Positions 33,063 to 42,657 of a stretch of 57,928 bases of DNA are shown here, piece after piece. This DNA comes from an uncultured bacterium. Its GTDB lineage: Bacteria; Verrucomicrobiota; Lentisphaeria; Victivallales; UBA1829. The position numbers and the translations under genes are program-made. Location: contig URNX01000019.1 of NCBI GenBank assembly GCA_900549415.1, positions 1 through 57,928 on the forward strand. The letters are read 5' to 3'. The first letter of the stretch is position 1; every line of letters begins with the position of its first letter. The notes under the pieces were generated by a model. That model ran no database searches. It was not told where the DNA came from and was given only the letters and a program-made list of their open reading frames with translations.

Positions 33063-35740
33063 TGAAAAAACAATTGACCTCACTCGCGCTTCTCTTCGGA
33101 ACTCTCGCTTTTCTGAACGCAGCAGCTCCCGTTCTTCAAAAAGACGGTTCGCTTGAACTCGACGGCTGGCGCGGCACGCCCACGACCTTCAGTCAGAACT
33201 GGCACGCATGGCAGCCGCAGAAAGCTCCGCGCATCTTCCGTCCCGTCAAAAGTTCAAATGAGCGCGTGGAATTCAATCTCGAACTTCCCGACGCCGGAAG
33301 CGGCACGCTTTCGTTTGCGCTTGCCGACGGGAAATTCGAGGGCATTCTCGACCTCCGGCAGGGTTCACTGATCCGCACGCTCTGTCTCCAGACGCCCCTC
33401 CCCGTTTCGCTCTACGCAGGCAACAAAATTGAAATCGACGGCAAGCTCCATGAATTCCCGGTCGAATTCGGCAAGGAAACAATCTTCGACGGCACGGCAA
33501 AACGCGTCCGTATTCCCTCGCAAACCGGAGAAATCCTCTTTGAAGGCAATTTTTATTTCCGCATTCAGGACGGGCGCAAATGGAACGGCTCGACCTTCGG
33601 AATGCGCATCGGCTTTCTCCCCCATGACGGCAAGGTCAGCAAGGCGGAACTCGCATTCACGATCCGTCACGGCAAAGCTGGCGAATTCGGAGAAAAGCTC
33701 GGCTCCGTCAGTCGGCCGCCGTACATTGCAAAACAGAACGCCGAATGGAAAGCGTTTGAATACAGCCGCAATGTAAAACCCGGAAGCGCGCTCGACTTCT
33801 CCGCGCGTCTCGATGCTCCCGCGGGAAAATACGGTCCAATCGTTCCTGACGACAACGGACATTTCGTCTTCCGCAATCGTCCGGGGACTCCCGTCCGCTT
33901 CTATGGACCGAACTTCGTCGGCGACTCACAGCGTCCGGCAGATGAAGTCGCACACGAACTCGCGGAACGCATCGCCGCATTCGGGTTCAACGCAGTCCGC
34001 ATTCACCACCACGACAATGAAGTTTACGCGCGCAACTCCACCGGTGGCTCTCTGCTCGATCCGGAGCGCATGGAGCGGCTCGATTATCTGCTCGCGACTC
34101 TGAAGAAACGCGGCATTTACTACACAACAGATGTCTATGTTTCGCGCCGCAACATCCCCGCATCAGAAATTCCGGGCGTGGGCGCTATCCAGACGCCGCA
34201 GGAGTACAAAGCGCTCTTCTACATTGACGACCGCGTGTATGAAAACTGGCTCCGCTGGGCGAAGGAATTCCTCGGACACGTCAACCCGTACACAGGGCTT
34301 GCGCTGAAAGATGATCCCGCGCTGATCTCTCTCTCGCTTGTCAATGAAGCGAATCCGGCGCATGTCTGGAGCGCGACTCAGGCTTCCGGACGGCTTTACA
34401 AAGAGAAATTCGCGCAATGGCAGAAGACGCATCCCGGAGAAAACTTCGACCATTTCCTTTCGAAGCTCGCAATCTCGCGCTATGAACAGATGAAACGCGA
34501 CCTCCGCGCATTCGGAGTCAAAACGCTCCTCACCGACCAGAATTTTCTCAACCGGCTCGCGCTCGCCGAAGCACGCAGCCATTATGATTTTGTCGACAAT
34601 CACGCCTACTGGGATCATCCGCGGTTCGCCGGAAAAGCGTGGAGACTCCCGGTCATTCCGAACCAGCGTAACGCCGTCGCCGCCGCCTCCAACGTTCCCG
34701 CAGCGATGTTCCCGACCCGTCTGTTCGGAAAGCCGTTTACGGTATCCGAATTCGATTATGCGAACCCGAACCAGTTCCGCGCCGCGGGTCCTGCACTGAC
34801 CGCCGCGGCCGCCGCCTTCCAGGACTGGGATGCGCTGTTTCCCTTTGCCTACGCGCACAGCAACGGCACAGTCACCAACCCGAACCGCACGGACGGATTC
34901 TTTGATATTGCGACCGACCCCGTCAAAGCGTTTTCGCAGAGAATCGGCGCAAACCTGTTTCTTTCCGGAGGAATCTCCCCTGCAAAATCCGCATTCGCAG
35001 GAATCATGACAGACCCGCTCCGCAAAGGAGGCGAAGCCGAAGCGCCGGAAGCGTTTGTCGAACTCGGATACCTTGCGCGGACCGGCGGCGTCACCAGTCT
35101 CTCGGAGGGAAATAAATTCAATGCTCTGATTGATCTCGGAACAGGAAACGCAAACGGAACGAAACTGCCCGTTTTCAAAGCGGACAAGTCGCTCATACTG
35201 AATCTCGTTGCGGCTGGACTGCTTCCCGAAGGATGTCATGACGCCGCAAGCGGACGCTTCACCGCGCCGGGCGGAGAGCTTGAAATCAATCACAAAGCGG
35301 AAACCTTCCGCGCCGCCGCGCCGGGCGGGGAAGTTCTGGTGACCGGAAAGGTTCGCGCGCTCGACGGGAACCTTCTGCATGTGAAGGCAAGCAGCGGATT
35401 CGCAGTGTTCGCCCTCATTCCCGTCGACACGACAGAGTTGAAGTCCGCCGGGCGCCTGACGCTGTTCCACCTGACCAACACGCAGGCAACGGGAATGCGG
35501 TTCGGCAACGCCTCGCTCGACCGTCTGGAGAACTGGGGCGAAACGCCGTTCCTGGCAAAACACGGAACCGCATCGGTCGTGCTGAATCTTCCGGGAAACT
35601 GGAAAATCCATGCGCTCGACACCGCCGGAAACCGCATCGGAGAAGTAACGGTGCTCAAAACGGAACACGGATTCCGCGTTGAACTCGACAACTTCAGATT
35701 CAAGGGTGTTGTATTCGCCTATGAACTTGTGAAAGAGTAA
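33062..35740 (+). CDS. Large secreted glycoside hydrolase, clan GH-A-like (cassette B)
   Basis: The 892-residue protein has a signal peptide (about residues 1-21), an N-terminal beta domain (to about 235), a TIM-barrel region (about 250-600) and a C-terminal beta region. It is a paralogue of the protein at 8773: the two share VKPGSALDFS, NPYTGLA.KDDPA and the barrel layout. Acid/base candidate is the Glu in LVNEANPAH near residue 428; the nucleophile candidate is in FTVSEFDYANP near residue 562. The substrate is unknown. It is translationally coupled to the pseudopilin. Its stop lies 3 bp from the convergent AraC gene. Confidence 0.85.
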   Translation: MKKQLTSLALLFGTLAFLNAAAPVLQKDGSLELDGWRGTPTTFSQNWHAWQPQKAPRIFRPVKSSNERVEFNLELPDAGSGTLSFALADGKFEGILDLRQGSLIRTLCLQTPLPVSLYAGNKIEIDGKLHEFPVEFGKETIFDGTAKRVRIPSQTGEILFEGNFYFRIQDGRKWNGSTFGMRIGFLPHDGKVSKAELAFTIRHGKAGEFGEKLGSVSRPPYIAKQNAEWKAFEYSRNVKPGSALDFSARLDAPAGKYGPIVPDDNGHFVFRNRPGTPVRFYGPNFVGDSQRPADEVAHELAERIAAFGFNAVRIHHHDNEVYARNSTGGSLLDPERMERLDYLLATLKKRGIYYTTDVYVSRRNIPASEIPGVGAIQTPQEYKALFYIDDRVYENWLRWAKEFLGHVNPYTGLALKDDPALISLSLVNEANPAHVWSATQASGRLYKEKFAQWQKTHPGENFDHFLSKLAISRYEQMKRDLRAFGVKTLLTDQNFLNRLALAEARSHYDFVDNHAYWDHPRFAGKAWRLPVIPNQRNAVAAASNVPAAMFPTRLFGKPFTVSEFDYANPNQFRAAGPALTAAAAAFQDWDALFPFAYAHSNGTVTNPNRTDGFFDIATDPVKAFSQRIGANLFLSGGISPAKSAFAGIMTDPLRKGGEAEAPEAFVELGYLARTGGVTSLSEGNKFNALIDLGTGNANGTKLPVFKADKSLILNLVAAGLLPEGCHDAASGRFTAPGGELEINHKAETFRAAAPGGEVLVTGKVRALDGNLLHVKASSGFAVFALIPVDTTELKSAGRLTLFHLTNTQATGMRFGNASLDRLENWGETPFLAKHGTASVVLNLPGNWKIHALDTAGNRIGEVTVLKTEHGFRVELDNFRFKGVVFAYELVKE

Positions 35741-35743
35741 CGC

Positions 35744-36550
35744 TTATTTTTTCTCCGCTTCCGCGCGATACTCCGCCGGCGTCCGCCCCAGGTGCGCACG
35801 GAAAACAGTGTGAAAATATTCCACCGACCGGAACCCGCTGTCCAGAGCGACAATCTTCACCGGCAGATCGGTTTTGCTCAGCAGATGACACGCGCGGTTC
35901 AGGCGCAAACCCGTAATGTAATCCGAAAAAGCAATCCCCGTTGCGTTCCGGAACACCTTGCCTAGATGATTCGGCGAAACAGAGAGTTCGGACGCCAGCG
36001 CGGAAAGTTTCGCCTCCTCCCGGAAATGGCGGCGGGCCCACGCGGTAACCGTCCGCAGGAACGCGGGCGGCACGGATGCGTCGACACCGGCTTCACGCAA
36101 AACCGCAACCAGAATCTGAACCAGCAGCGCGGAGGCGTTCAAACGGGAAAACGGATGCGGTGCCTCCTCCGCGGCAATCCGGCGAAACAGCTCCTCAAGC
36201 TCCGCCCGCCGCGCATCCGGAAAACGGCAGAGAATCACCGGACGCGTATCAAGCACACTCCCGAGCTCCTCCGGAAGAAGATCGGGAAAGAAGGAGAGAT
36301 TCGCAAGCTCCGTTTCCTCTTCCGTCAGAATTCCGTGACTTTCGATTCCGCCCACCAGCCAGCAGTAACCGGCTCCGAAGCGGTACTCCTTCCCGCCGAC
36401 CTGATGCAGACCGGTTCCGCGCACAACGAATTCCAGTTCGCAATATTCATGCCAGTGCTGAATGGTGCAATGACCTTTTTCCATCGAATGGAACCGGACA
36501 GCAAGTCCCTCGGACGCGGAGACGCCGCCTTTGTAGAGAACCGATTTCAT
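35744..36550 (-). CDS. AraC-family regulator next to the oxidoreductase
   Basis: The 268-residue regulator has a cupin N-terminal part (CTIQHWHEYCELEFVVRG, with the His/Glu barrel residues) and C-terminal HTH motifs (about 165-262; LSALASELSVSPNHLGKVF and VKIVALDSGFRSVEYFHTVF). The start at 36550 (MKSVLYKGG) is preferred over an upstream in-frame ATG at 36610 because CTGGAG lies 8 nt before it and the upstream ATG overlaps the promoter. It is divergent from the Gfo/Idh/MocA gene at 36685 with overlapping -35 elements. Confidence 0.88.
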   Translation of the reverse strand: MKSVLYKGGVSASEGLAVRFHSMEKGHCTIQHWHEYCELEFVVRGTGLHQVGGKEYRFGAGYCWLVGGIESHGILTEEETELANLSFFPDLLPEELGSVLDTRPVILCRFPDARRAELEELFRRIAAEEAPHPFSRLNASALLVQILVAVLREAGVDASVPPAFLRTVTAWARRHFREEAKLSALASELSVSPNHLGKVFRNATGIAFSDYITGLRLNRACHLLSKTDLPVKIVALDSGFRSVEYFHTVFRAHLGRTPAEYRAEAEKK

Positions 36551-36581
36551 CTGCAAAACTCCAGAATCGTTGATTTTTATA

Positions 36582-36632
36582 ACTTTATCACAGATTCCCG
36601 CATTTTTCAAATACGGTTTCAGGTATTATATT
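36582..36632. promoter_or_regulatory. Divergent promoters of the AraC gene and the oxidoreductase
   Basis: Plus strand: TTTTCA (36604-36609), 17-bp spacer, TATATT (36627-36632). Minus strand: TTGAAA (36610-36605), 17-bp spacer, TAAAGT (36587-36582). The -35 boxes overlap by 5 bp, as in cassette B. Confidence 0.65.
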
Positions 36633-36684
36633 AAAAGAGCAATTCAGAAACAGCATTGATTTTTTCAAACAAGGAGATCTTCTC

Positions 36685-37674
36685 ATGGAAAAACTGCGCG
36701 TCATTCAGATCGGAACCGGACCGACGGTTCACGCCGCTCACGCCGCAACCGCACTGCGCGGACTCAGCGAACTCTACACCCTCGAAGCCATCGTCGAAGA
36801 AGACGCCGCGCGCCGCGAAGAAATCCGCAACACTCCGCCGTACGCCGGACTCCCCTTCATCAGCTGGGAGGAGGCACTGCAGCGCAAGCCGGACGCCTTC
36901 ATCGTCGAGACCGATGAAGCAAAACTCGTTGAAACAGCAATCCGCTCGCTCGAAGCCGGTTATCACACCTACATGGACAAACCGGGCAGCCAGAATTCGG
37001 AACAGTTCCACCGCATGTGCAATCTCGCAAAAGAAAAGAACCTCGTTCTCACTCTCGGCTACATGTTCCGCGGAAATCCTGCCGTCCGCTATGCGCTCGA
37101 TCTCAAGAATCAGGGGAAACTCGGACGCATCTTCAGCGTGGAAGGTCAGATGAGCGTCACCGGCGATCCCGGATACCGCCGCTTCCTCGGCAAATTCAAA
37201 GGCGGAATGATGTACTACCTCGGCTGTCATATGATCGACATGGTCGTTCATTTCTGCGGCTTCCCCGAAGAGGTCATTCCGATGAACACCTGCACCGGAA
37301 TCGACGCAGACACAAAAGATTACGGGTTCTGCGTTCTCCGCTACAAAAACGGACTATCCTTCGTCAAAACCTGCGCGGCGGAAGTCAACGGCGCCGCCCG
37401 CCGTTCGCTCATCATCTCCGGAACGGAAGGCAGCTTCGAAATCCAGCCGATCGAACTCCCGCGCGGCGACGGCTGGGACGACACCATCGCCCGTGAAACC
37501 ATCGGCGTGGAAGCGGGATTCGACCACAGCCGCCCCGTCGTCTTCCCGCCTCACCTGCGCTACGACTGGCTCTTCCGCAATTTTGCGAAATACGTCCGCG
37601 GCGAGGCGGTCAACCCGTACACATATGAGTACGAAGCAAAACTGCACGACCTGATTCTTCTGGCATGCAGCTGA
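36685..37674 (+). CDS. Gfo/Idh/MocA-family oxidoreductase
   Basis: The 329-residue protein is a NAD(P)-dependent sugar dehydrogenase or isomerase-type enzyme. The Rossmann start is VIQIGTGPTVHAAHAAT (residues 5-21), and the conserved substrate-side motif is YMDKPGS near residue 98 (EKP/DKP in the family). The C-terminal half carries the alpha/beta substrate domain with GGMMYYLGCHMIDMVVHF. Substrates in this family include inositols, glucose-fructose and sugar acids. It is monocistronic, with GGAG before ATG, and convergent with cassette C, whose last stop is adjacent. It is likely involved in sugar catabolism with the neighbouring cassettes. Confidence 0.9.
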   Translation: MEKLRVIQIGTGPTVHAAHAATALRGLSELYTLEAIVEEDAARREEIRNTPPYAGLPFISWEEALQRKPDAFIVETDEAKLVETAIRSLEAGYHTYMDKPGSQNSEQFHRMCNLAKEKNLVLTLGYMFRGNPAVRYALDLKNQGKLGRIFSVEGQMSVTGDPGYRRFLGKFKGGMMYYLGCHMIDMVVHFCGFPEEVIPMNTCTGIDADTKDYGFCVLRYKNGLSFVKTCAAEVNGAARRSLIISGTEGSFEIQPIELPRGDGWDDTIARETIGVEAGFDHSRPVVFPPHLRYDWLFRNFAKYVRGEAVNPYTYEYEAKLHDLILLACS

Positions 37675-39819
37675 TCAATATTCAAACAACAGCGTTTCGC
37701 CCCGTCTGACGTTCAGCTCCAGCGCATCCGTTTCCGGAAAAACGTTTCCTCCCGGATACGCGCGGAGCGACATCCGGCGGGGCAGACGCAGCGTCAGCGG
37801 TCCATCCCATTTTGCATGAACCGCAACCCAGTCCGGCGCGGTGAAAATCTGATCCCCGCGCTCGCTCCAGATATGCACTCCCGCACCGCGGGCGAACTCC
37901 GTCAGCCATGCCGCAGGCAGACACGGCGACGCCGACCAGAGCGCGGTCCAGTCTTCCTTCTTCTTCCGCGCCAGCGCGGTTCCGCTTCCGCAGGGCTGTC
38001 CCGCAATCGTCGTTCCGTTGATGAAATATCCGAGCGATTCCGCCGCCGGATCATCGCAGACCAGACGCGGATACACCGCGCGGGTCAAACCATATGTCGT
38101 GCGGATTCCGTTCAGCCGCGTTTCAGTCAGCATCGGCATAATGCCAGTCTCCGCAACGCGGAAACGCAGCCCGGTCAACTCCTCCGCAAACGCAGCATCA
38201 CGCTCATGATGCCGGTAATAGCCGGGAGCGTAGAACCAGAGAATCGAGCGTCCGTTCTTTGCGAGCTCTTCGCGCACCGTGCGCCGCACGGCTTCCGAAG
38301 GATCGAGCGTGTTCAGGAAGATGCAGAACCTGTACTGCTTGAGTTTTCCGCGTTCTGCCAGCAGCGGCAGATCATCTTCAGCAAACAGATCGAACGGAGC
38401 TCCGCACGCGGCAATCTCCATCAGCTGATGTTCGATAAGACTTCCGGTCAACGGAACCGGATTGTCGCGCATGGCATACGTGGTCCGGAGCGATGCGAAA
38501 ACCGCGATTTCCGCAACGCTCTCACGATTGCCGAAATGCCGTTCCGCGAATTCGCGCTCCAGCCGGAACTCCGCGCCGAGCGCGGAGTCGAGAAACCAGC
38601 CGGAGCCGTAAAGATCCATCCACCACTGTGTCCCGCCCGAACTCCACGTCGCGGCAAAGTTGCGGCGGAACGCATGGCACGCAGTCTCGGCGTCTTCCGG
38701 AAGATAACCGTGATGCGGACCGGGATAAAGATGCGTTCCCGTATCGTCTTCGCTGAAAAAGAGCTTGTTGTGAAGCGTGATGGAACCCGGAATCATCTGA
38801 TGCAGCGCGGCTCCGCCCGCCTGACGCGCGCCGTAACTCAGCGGACCGCAGAGGAAATCGACGTCGGGCGACTCCAGCACGCGGTTCAGCGCGCTGTGTC
38901 CGACTGTTGTCTGGCTGGAGTTGGCGACGAGATTCACATAGCCGTAAAACGCGCCGAACAGCTTTGTGCTTCCGCATTCACGGAGCGTCTGTTTGACCAC
39001 ACGCGCTTCCTTGAGCAGCGTATCCGCCATCAGTTCGGAACAGAACTCCTGAAAGTCGATCAGATCCTGCTCCTTTTCGGGGAGGAAGAGCGCGGGCGTG
39101 CGCGGTCCAGCCTGTTCGAAGCGCGCCGCATCGGTCACCGGGATTTCAGCAAACGAACGGAATACCGAACGCCATGCGCGGTTGAGTTCATCAATGTTTT
39201 TGTACTTTGCTTCGAGGCGGCGGAGAAACGCGCGGTGATGCATCGGGCTGAAATCCGCCGCATTGTCCCACCACATATAGTCATGCTCTCCGCAATGACC
39301 GAGTCCGGTGTGATAGCCGAAGATGCATTCACTCCACTTCGCTTCAAAATACCGGACGGTTTCCGCGAGCCGTTTTTCCCATGTTTCCCGCCAGGAATCG
39401 GAGGCGAGCGAAGCGCGGGGACCGTCGACATAGCACCGCTTCGGGTACGAATAGAAGCGCATCCGTTCCTCCGGATGCCGTTTTTCCCACCAGACCGGCG
39501 GGTTCATGATGATGCGCGGAAGAATTTTGATTTCCGGATCGTCCGCGACAAGCTGAGTCATGAGCTTGTCGATATTTTCCGGCGTCAGCAGCATCCGCGG
39601 CAGTCCGCCGTCCTTGATTTCAAGCTCTTCTTCCGGCGTTCCTTCCGGAGCCGGAATCGCGAGGTTTCCCATGAACGAGTAAAAATGAATGCCCTCGTTC
39701 CGGAACAGAATGGTATCCGCACTCTGCGGATTCCTTGTCCAGTGCATAAGTGCCGTTGTCGGTTTCCCGTCAAGGAATACGGCGGGCGCGCCGCCGAACG
39801 ATCTGATTTCCGCTTTCAT
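37675..39819 (-). CDS. GH42-like beta-galactosidase-type hydrolase (cassette C)
   Basis: The 714-residue protein has no signal peptide. An N-terminal TIM barrel (to about residue 420) has GH42-like pieces: FGYHTGLGHCGEHDYMWWD and FLRRLEAKYKNIDELNRAW, followed by a likely nucleophile in KLFFSEDDTGTHL. A flavodoxin-like trimerisation-type domain (about 450-640, with RFCIFLNTLDPSEAVRR) and a short beta tail follow. I assign it to GH42 or a related clan GH-A family without certainty. It begins 15 bp after the pseudopilin of the cassette with an AGGAG site. Confidence 0.8.
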   Translation of the reverse strand: MKAEIRSFGGAPAVFLDGKPTTALMHWTRNPQSADTILFRNEGIHFYSFMGNLAIPAPEGTPEEELEIKDGGLPRMLLTPENIDKLMTQLVADDPEIKILPRIIMNPPVWWEKRHPEERMRFYSYPKRCYVDGPRASLASDSWRETWEKRLAETVRYFEAKWSECIFGYHTGLGHCGEHDYMWWDNAADFSPMHHRAFLRRLEAKYKNIDELNRAWRSVFRSFAEIPVTDAARFEQAGPRTPALFLPEKEQDLIDFQEFCSELMADTLLKEARVVKQTLRECGSTKLFGAFYGYVNLVANSSQTTVGHSALNRVLESPDVDFLCGPLSYGARQAGGAALHQMIPGSITLHNKLFFSEDDTGTHLYPGPHHGYLPEDAETACHAFRRNFAATWSSGGTQWWMDLYGSGWFLDSALGAEFRLEREFAERHFGNRESVAEIAVFASLRTTYAMRDNPVPLTGSLIEHQLMEIAACGAPFDLFAEDDLPLLAERGKLKQYRFCIFLNTLDPSEAVRRTVREELAKNGRSILWFYAPGYYRHHERDAAFAEELTGLRFRVAETGIMPMLTETRLNGIRTTYGLTRAVYPRLVCDDPAAESLGYFINGTTIAGQPCGSGTALARKKKEDWTALWSASPCLPAAWLTEFARGAGVHIWSERGDQIFTAPDWVAVHAKWDGPLTLRLPRRMSLRAYPGGNVFPETDALELNVRRGETLLFEY

Positions 39820-39834
39820 AAAAACTCCTGAAAG

Positions 39835-40656
39835 TTATTGCATGAACCAGGGCGACACATCCGCGCTCTGGGTATTGTCAAAACAGAACTCCGGCTGCGA
39901 CCGGGTCCAGATCCAGAACAGCTGCGGCGTGGTATTCGGACCGTGAACACTCTTCACATGACCGTCGAAGAACAGAGCGTTGACCGTCTCCTGATGCCAG
40001 CCGAACGCGGCTCCGCCGTTGAGTCCGCCCGCGTCCCCGGACATTTTCGCAGGCTCCAGCGATGAATTCGCCGATGGACTTCCGCCGATGTCATTTCCGC
40101 GGGTATCGGCAACAAGCAGTTTCCGGGAGGGCTGACGCACCGATCCAAGCCGCACCCGCGGATACGTTCTGCCGAATCCAGGCTGTCCCTGAACCAGACA
40201 GTTCAGGCCGTAACCGCCGTATCCCATCTGCCAGAGCAGACCGTTTCCCGCGTTCAGAAAATCTCTTGCGCTCTGCGTTGTCAGTTCATACGCATATTTC
40301 CAGCAATAGGCGTTCCATTTCACAATTCCGGGACACGTCAGGACTTTTCCGTTCGGGAGCAGACCTTCGTAGACCAGCTGCCCCGCCCACGTCATACGCT
40401 TTCCGCCCGGAACGGTAATCTCCGAAAAACCTCCGCCCGAAGCCGGAACAAAGCCGTCGTGTGCATCCGCATACCCGACAAGCCCCAGATTGACATTGCG
40501 CAGATTGCTTGTGCATTGAATCACCTGCGCCTTCCCGATTGCGCTGTTCAGCGCCGGCATCAGCAGCGCCGCCAGGATGGCGATCACGGCAATTACCACG
40601 AGGAGCTCTACAAGGGTAAATCCCGCAGCCGTTCTGTTTTTCCTGTAATTTTTCAT
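39835..40656 (-). CDS. Prepilin-type pseudopilin with H-X9-DG motif (cassette C)
   Basis: The 273-residue protein has a canonical prepilin N-terminus GFTLVELLVVIAVIAILAA (Gly12 before Phe13, mature Glu5 at residue 17) and NSAIGKAQVIQC. The H-X9-DG motif is intact (HQETVNALFFDG, near residue 229). It is the only one of the three with Gly at -1. It sits between two hydrolases in the operon; the gap to the previous gene is 12 bp and the ribosome-binding site is AGAGGTG. Confidence 0.93.
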   Translation of the reverse strand: MKNYRKNRTAAGFTLVELLVVIAVIAILAALLMPALNSAIGKAQVIQCTSNLRNVNLGLVGYADAHDGFVPASGGGFSEITVPGGKRMTWAGQLVYEGLLPNGKVLTCPGIVKWNAYCWKYAYELTTQSARDFLNAGNGLLWQMGYGGYGLNCLVQGQPGFGRTYPRVRLGSVRQPSRKLLVADTRGNDIGGSPSANSSLEPAKMSGDAGGLNGGAAFGWHQETVNALFFDGHVKSVHGPNTTPQLFWIWTRSQPEFCFDNTQSADVSPWFMQ

Positions 40657-40668
40657 CTCTGCACCTCT

Positions 40669-42489
40669 TTATTTTGCAATCAGATAAACCGGACCTTCCG
40701 ATATCGTCCGGATCGCCTCCGGCTTCAGCGGATTCCCCAGATAGTCAAACGCCTCACGCACTTCAAACGGCAGTTTCGCCGGAACCGGACGCTCTGCAGC
40801 CCAAAGCGCACACACCTTTGTTCCGTCCGGCTGTTTCCATTCCGCAGAGAACAGATTGCCGTCATTCGTCAGAACCGGGCGCGTCGAGCCTTCCGGGCAG
40901 AGCCGGATCAAAGTCCGGTACGCCTTGAACGCATCGCGCGGCGAATAATCCCGGTGAACAATGCCGAAATTGTGTCCGTTGCAGGATTTGTCATACTCCT
41001 CCGCACGGAATTTATACCAGAAAATCTTCTGAATTCCCGAAGAGAGGAAGCAAAGATATTCGCGTGCCAGAAACTCGCCCTGAACCTCCTGCGAAACACC
41101 ATTCTCCCAGAAATTCACATCCGCAATCATCCCGCCTTTCAGATCGCTGTTGAACTTGTAAACCCCGGCGACCGGAGCGGAAAACTCCTTGTTCGTCTGG
41201 ATGTAAAGCGGAATCAGTTCATCTCCGGGCTTCAGGTTTTCCGCGGAAAGATAACGCTCGCTGCCCTTGAAACGGATTGCGGGAACGGAACGTCCCGGCG
41301 CAGGCGCAATCTTCCCTGAACGCGGAACATTGTCGCGCCAGCCGGCAAGCCATTTGATGTGAAGCGCCTTCATCATTTTCTCATCAGGACCCGAATTCTG
41401 AATCCAGCGCCCGTCCGCATCGCGCGTGGCGTCGCAGTAAAACGGGAAACCGAAACTGTGGATAATCACTCCGCCGCGCCGGACATAATCCACGACATCT
41501 TTGAAGTATGTCCGCGGAAACGCCTGCGTCAGCGAAGGAATCAGCACGGGATACTGGCGGACGTCAAGATTCTTCAAATCTTCATAAGAAATATTTTTAC
41601 GGTTCGGAAAGGCTGCAGTATAATCTTCCGGCGCGAACGCCTTTCCGCGGAAGTTTTCAAGATCCGGATTCCGGATTACCGCGACCTGTACAGTCCTGCG
41701 GTCCAGACCGAAGACTTTCAACGCCTCGTCCAGAACCTGCGGATTCAGCACCGGCTCGAACTTGTGCGTCGGCCAGCTGAATTCCGTCACCCAGACCGGC
41801 TTTTCCGCCTTGTATTTTTTCTGAAGCTCGAACAGAGGATTCAGCAGTTTGAAAACTTCTTCCGGTTTCCGGCGGTTCAGATAAGGATGAATGTTCATGA
41901 CATCATAGAAATCCGCCGCGCCCGCCTTCAGGCATTTTTCCAGATACGCAACCGGCACACCCGAAGTTCCGCCGAACACTACCTTCAGTTCCGGATCGAT
42001 TTTTTTGATCTCTTCATGCGCCGCCTTCAGGAGTTCCACATAATTTTCCGGCGGAACCAGGGAACCGGGCTTCTCATTGATGTTCGGCTCGTTCCAGATC
42101 TCCCAGTAACGGAACTGTTTCGCATACCGCGAGACAGTCCGGCGGACATATTCCCGCCATTGCTCAAGATGCCGATACGCCGGATGCGCCCACGGAACGT
42201 CGTAAGCGAGAATCGGAAGAAAATCAATCCCGTGTTTCTTCGCAGTTTCCGCAACGATATCCAGCTTGGAATAATCCCACACACCCTGCTTCGGCTCCGC
42301 CTGTCCCCAGGTGAAACCGTTGCGCACCCAGCGGATTCCACCGCGTTTCAAAACACTGAACTTCGGTTCGGCCAGCTTCCACTCTTCTCCTTTGCATACG
42401 TGGGCGCAGACCCCGTACGGCGAATCCGGAGAATCCGCGGCAAGGCAAAGCAGAGTCAGCCCGGCAAACAATGCTGTCAGTTTTTTCAT
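40669..42489 (-). CDS. Secreted GH39-like clan GH-A glycoside hydrolase (cassette C)
   Basis: The 606-residue protein starts with a signal peptide (KKLTALFAGLTLLCLAADS, about residues 2-20). The TIM barrel is clan GH-A: acid/base in YWEIWNEPNINEKPG (Glu134) and nucleophile in PVWVTEFSWP (Glu236), in the spacing of GH39/GH5-type enzymes. The last 350 residues form a further domain (beginning at about 245) with LIPLYIQTNKEF and a Trp-rich tail. ATG 42489 is chosen over upstream in-frame starts because of its signal peptide and the AGGAAAG site just before it; the upstream extension runs past the divergent promoters. Confidence 0.87.
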   Translation of the reverse strand: MKKLTALFAGLTLLCLAADSPDSPYGVCAHVCKGEEWKLAEPKFSVLKRGGIRWVRNGFTWGQAEPKQGVWDYSKLDIVAETAKKHGIDFLPILAYDVPWAHPAYRHLEQWREYVRRTVSRYAKQFRYWEIWNEPNINEKPGSLVPPENYVELLKAAHEEIKKIDPELKVVFGGTSGVPVAYLEKCLKAGAADFYDVMNIHPYLNRRKPEEVFKLLNPLFELQKKYKAEKPVWVTEFSWPTHKFEPVLNPQVLDEALKVFGLDRRTVQVAVIRNPDLENFRGKAFAPEDYTAAFPNRKNISYEDLKNLDVRQYPVLIPSLTQAFPRTYFKDVVDYVRRGGVIIHSFGFPFYCDATRDADGRWIQNSGPDEKMMKALHIKWLAGWRDNVPRSGKIAPAPGRSVPAIRFKGSERYLSAENLKPGDELIPLYIQTNKEFSAPVAGVYKFNSDLKGGMIADVNFWENGVSQEVQGEFLAREYLCFLSSGIQKIFWYKFRAEEYDKSCNGHNFGIVHRDYSPRDAFKAYRTLIRLCPEGSTRPVLTNDGNLFSAEWKQPDGTKVCALWAAERPVPAKLPFEVREAFDYLGNPLKPEAIRTISEGPVYLIAK

Positions 42490-42570
42490 CTTTCCTGTCC
42501 TTTTCTTCTGCGGCTCCCGGGTCGACTTCCGGCGCCGCATCGTTTTTTCCGCGCGTTTTCTCTGTTGTAA

Positions 42571-42617
42571 ATTATACGCTGAAACCGCTTGAAAAACAAC
42601 AGATGCAAGACTATATT
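42571..42617. promoter_or_regulatory. Divergent promoters of cassette C
   Basis: Plus strand, towards the AraC gene: TTGAAA (42589-42594), 17-bp spacer, TATATT (42612-42617). Minus strand, towards the GH39-like gene: TTGTTT (42599-42594), 17-bp spacer, TATAAT (42576-42571). The -35 boxes overlap by 1 bp. Confidence 0.68.
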
Positions 42618-42657
42618 TCATTTGATAAAAGAGCAATACATCTGAAAAGAGGATTTT

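Noticed and set aside
37816..39831. Open frame of 671 codons antisense to the GH42-like gene
   Set aside because: Arg/Ala-rich composition without family features; the minus-strand protein has clear hydrolase motifs.
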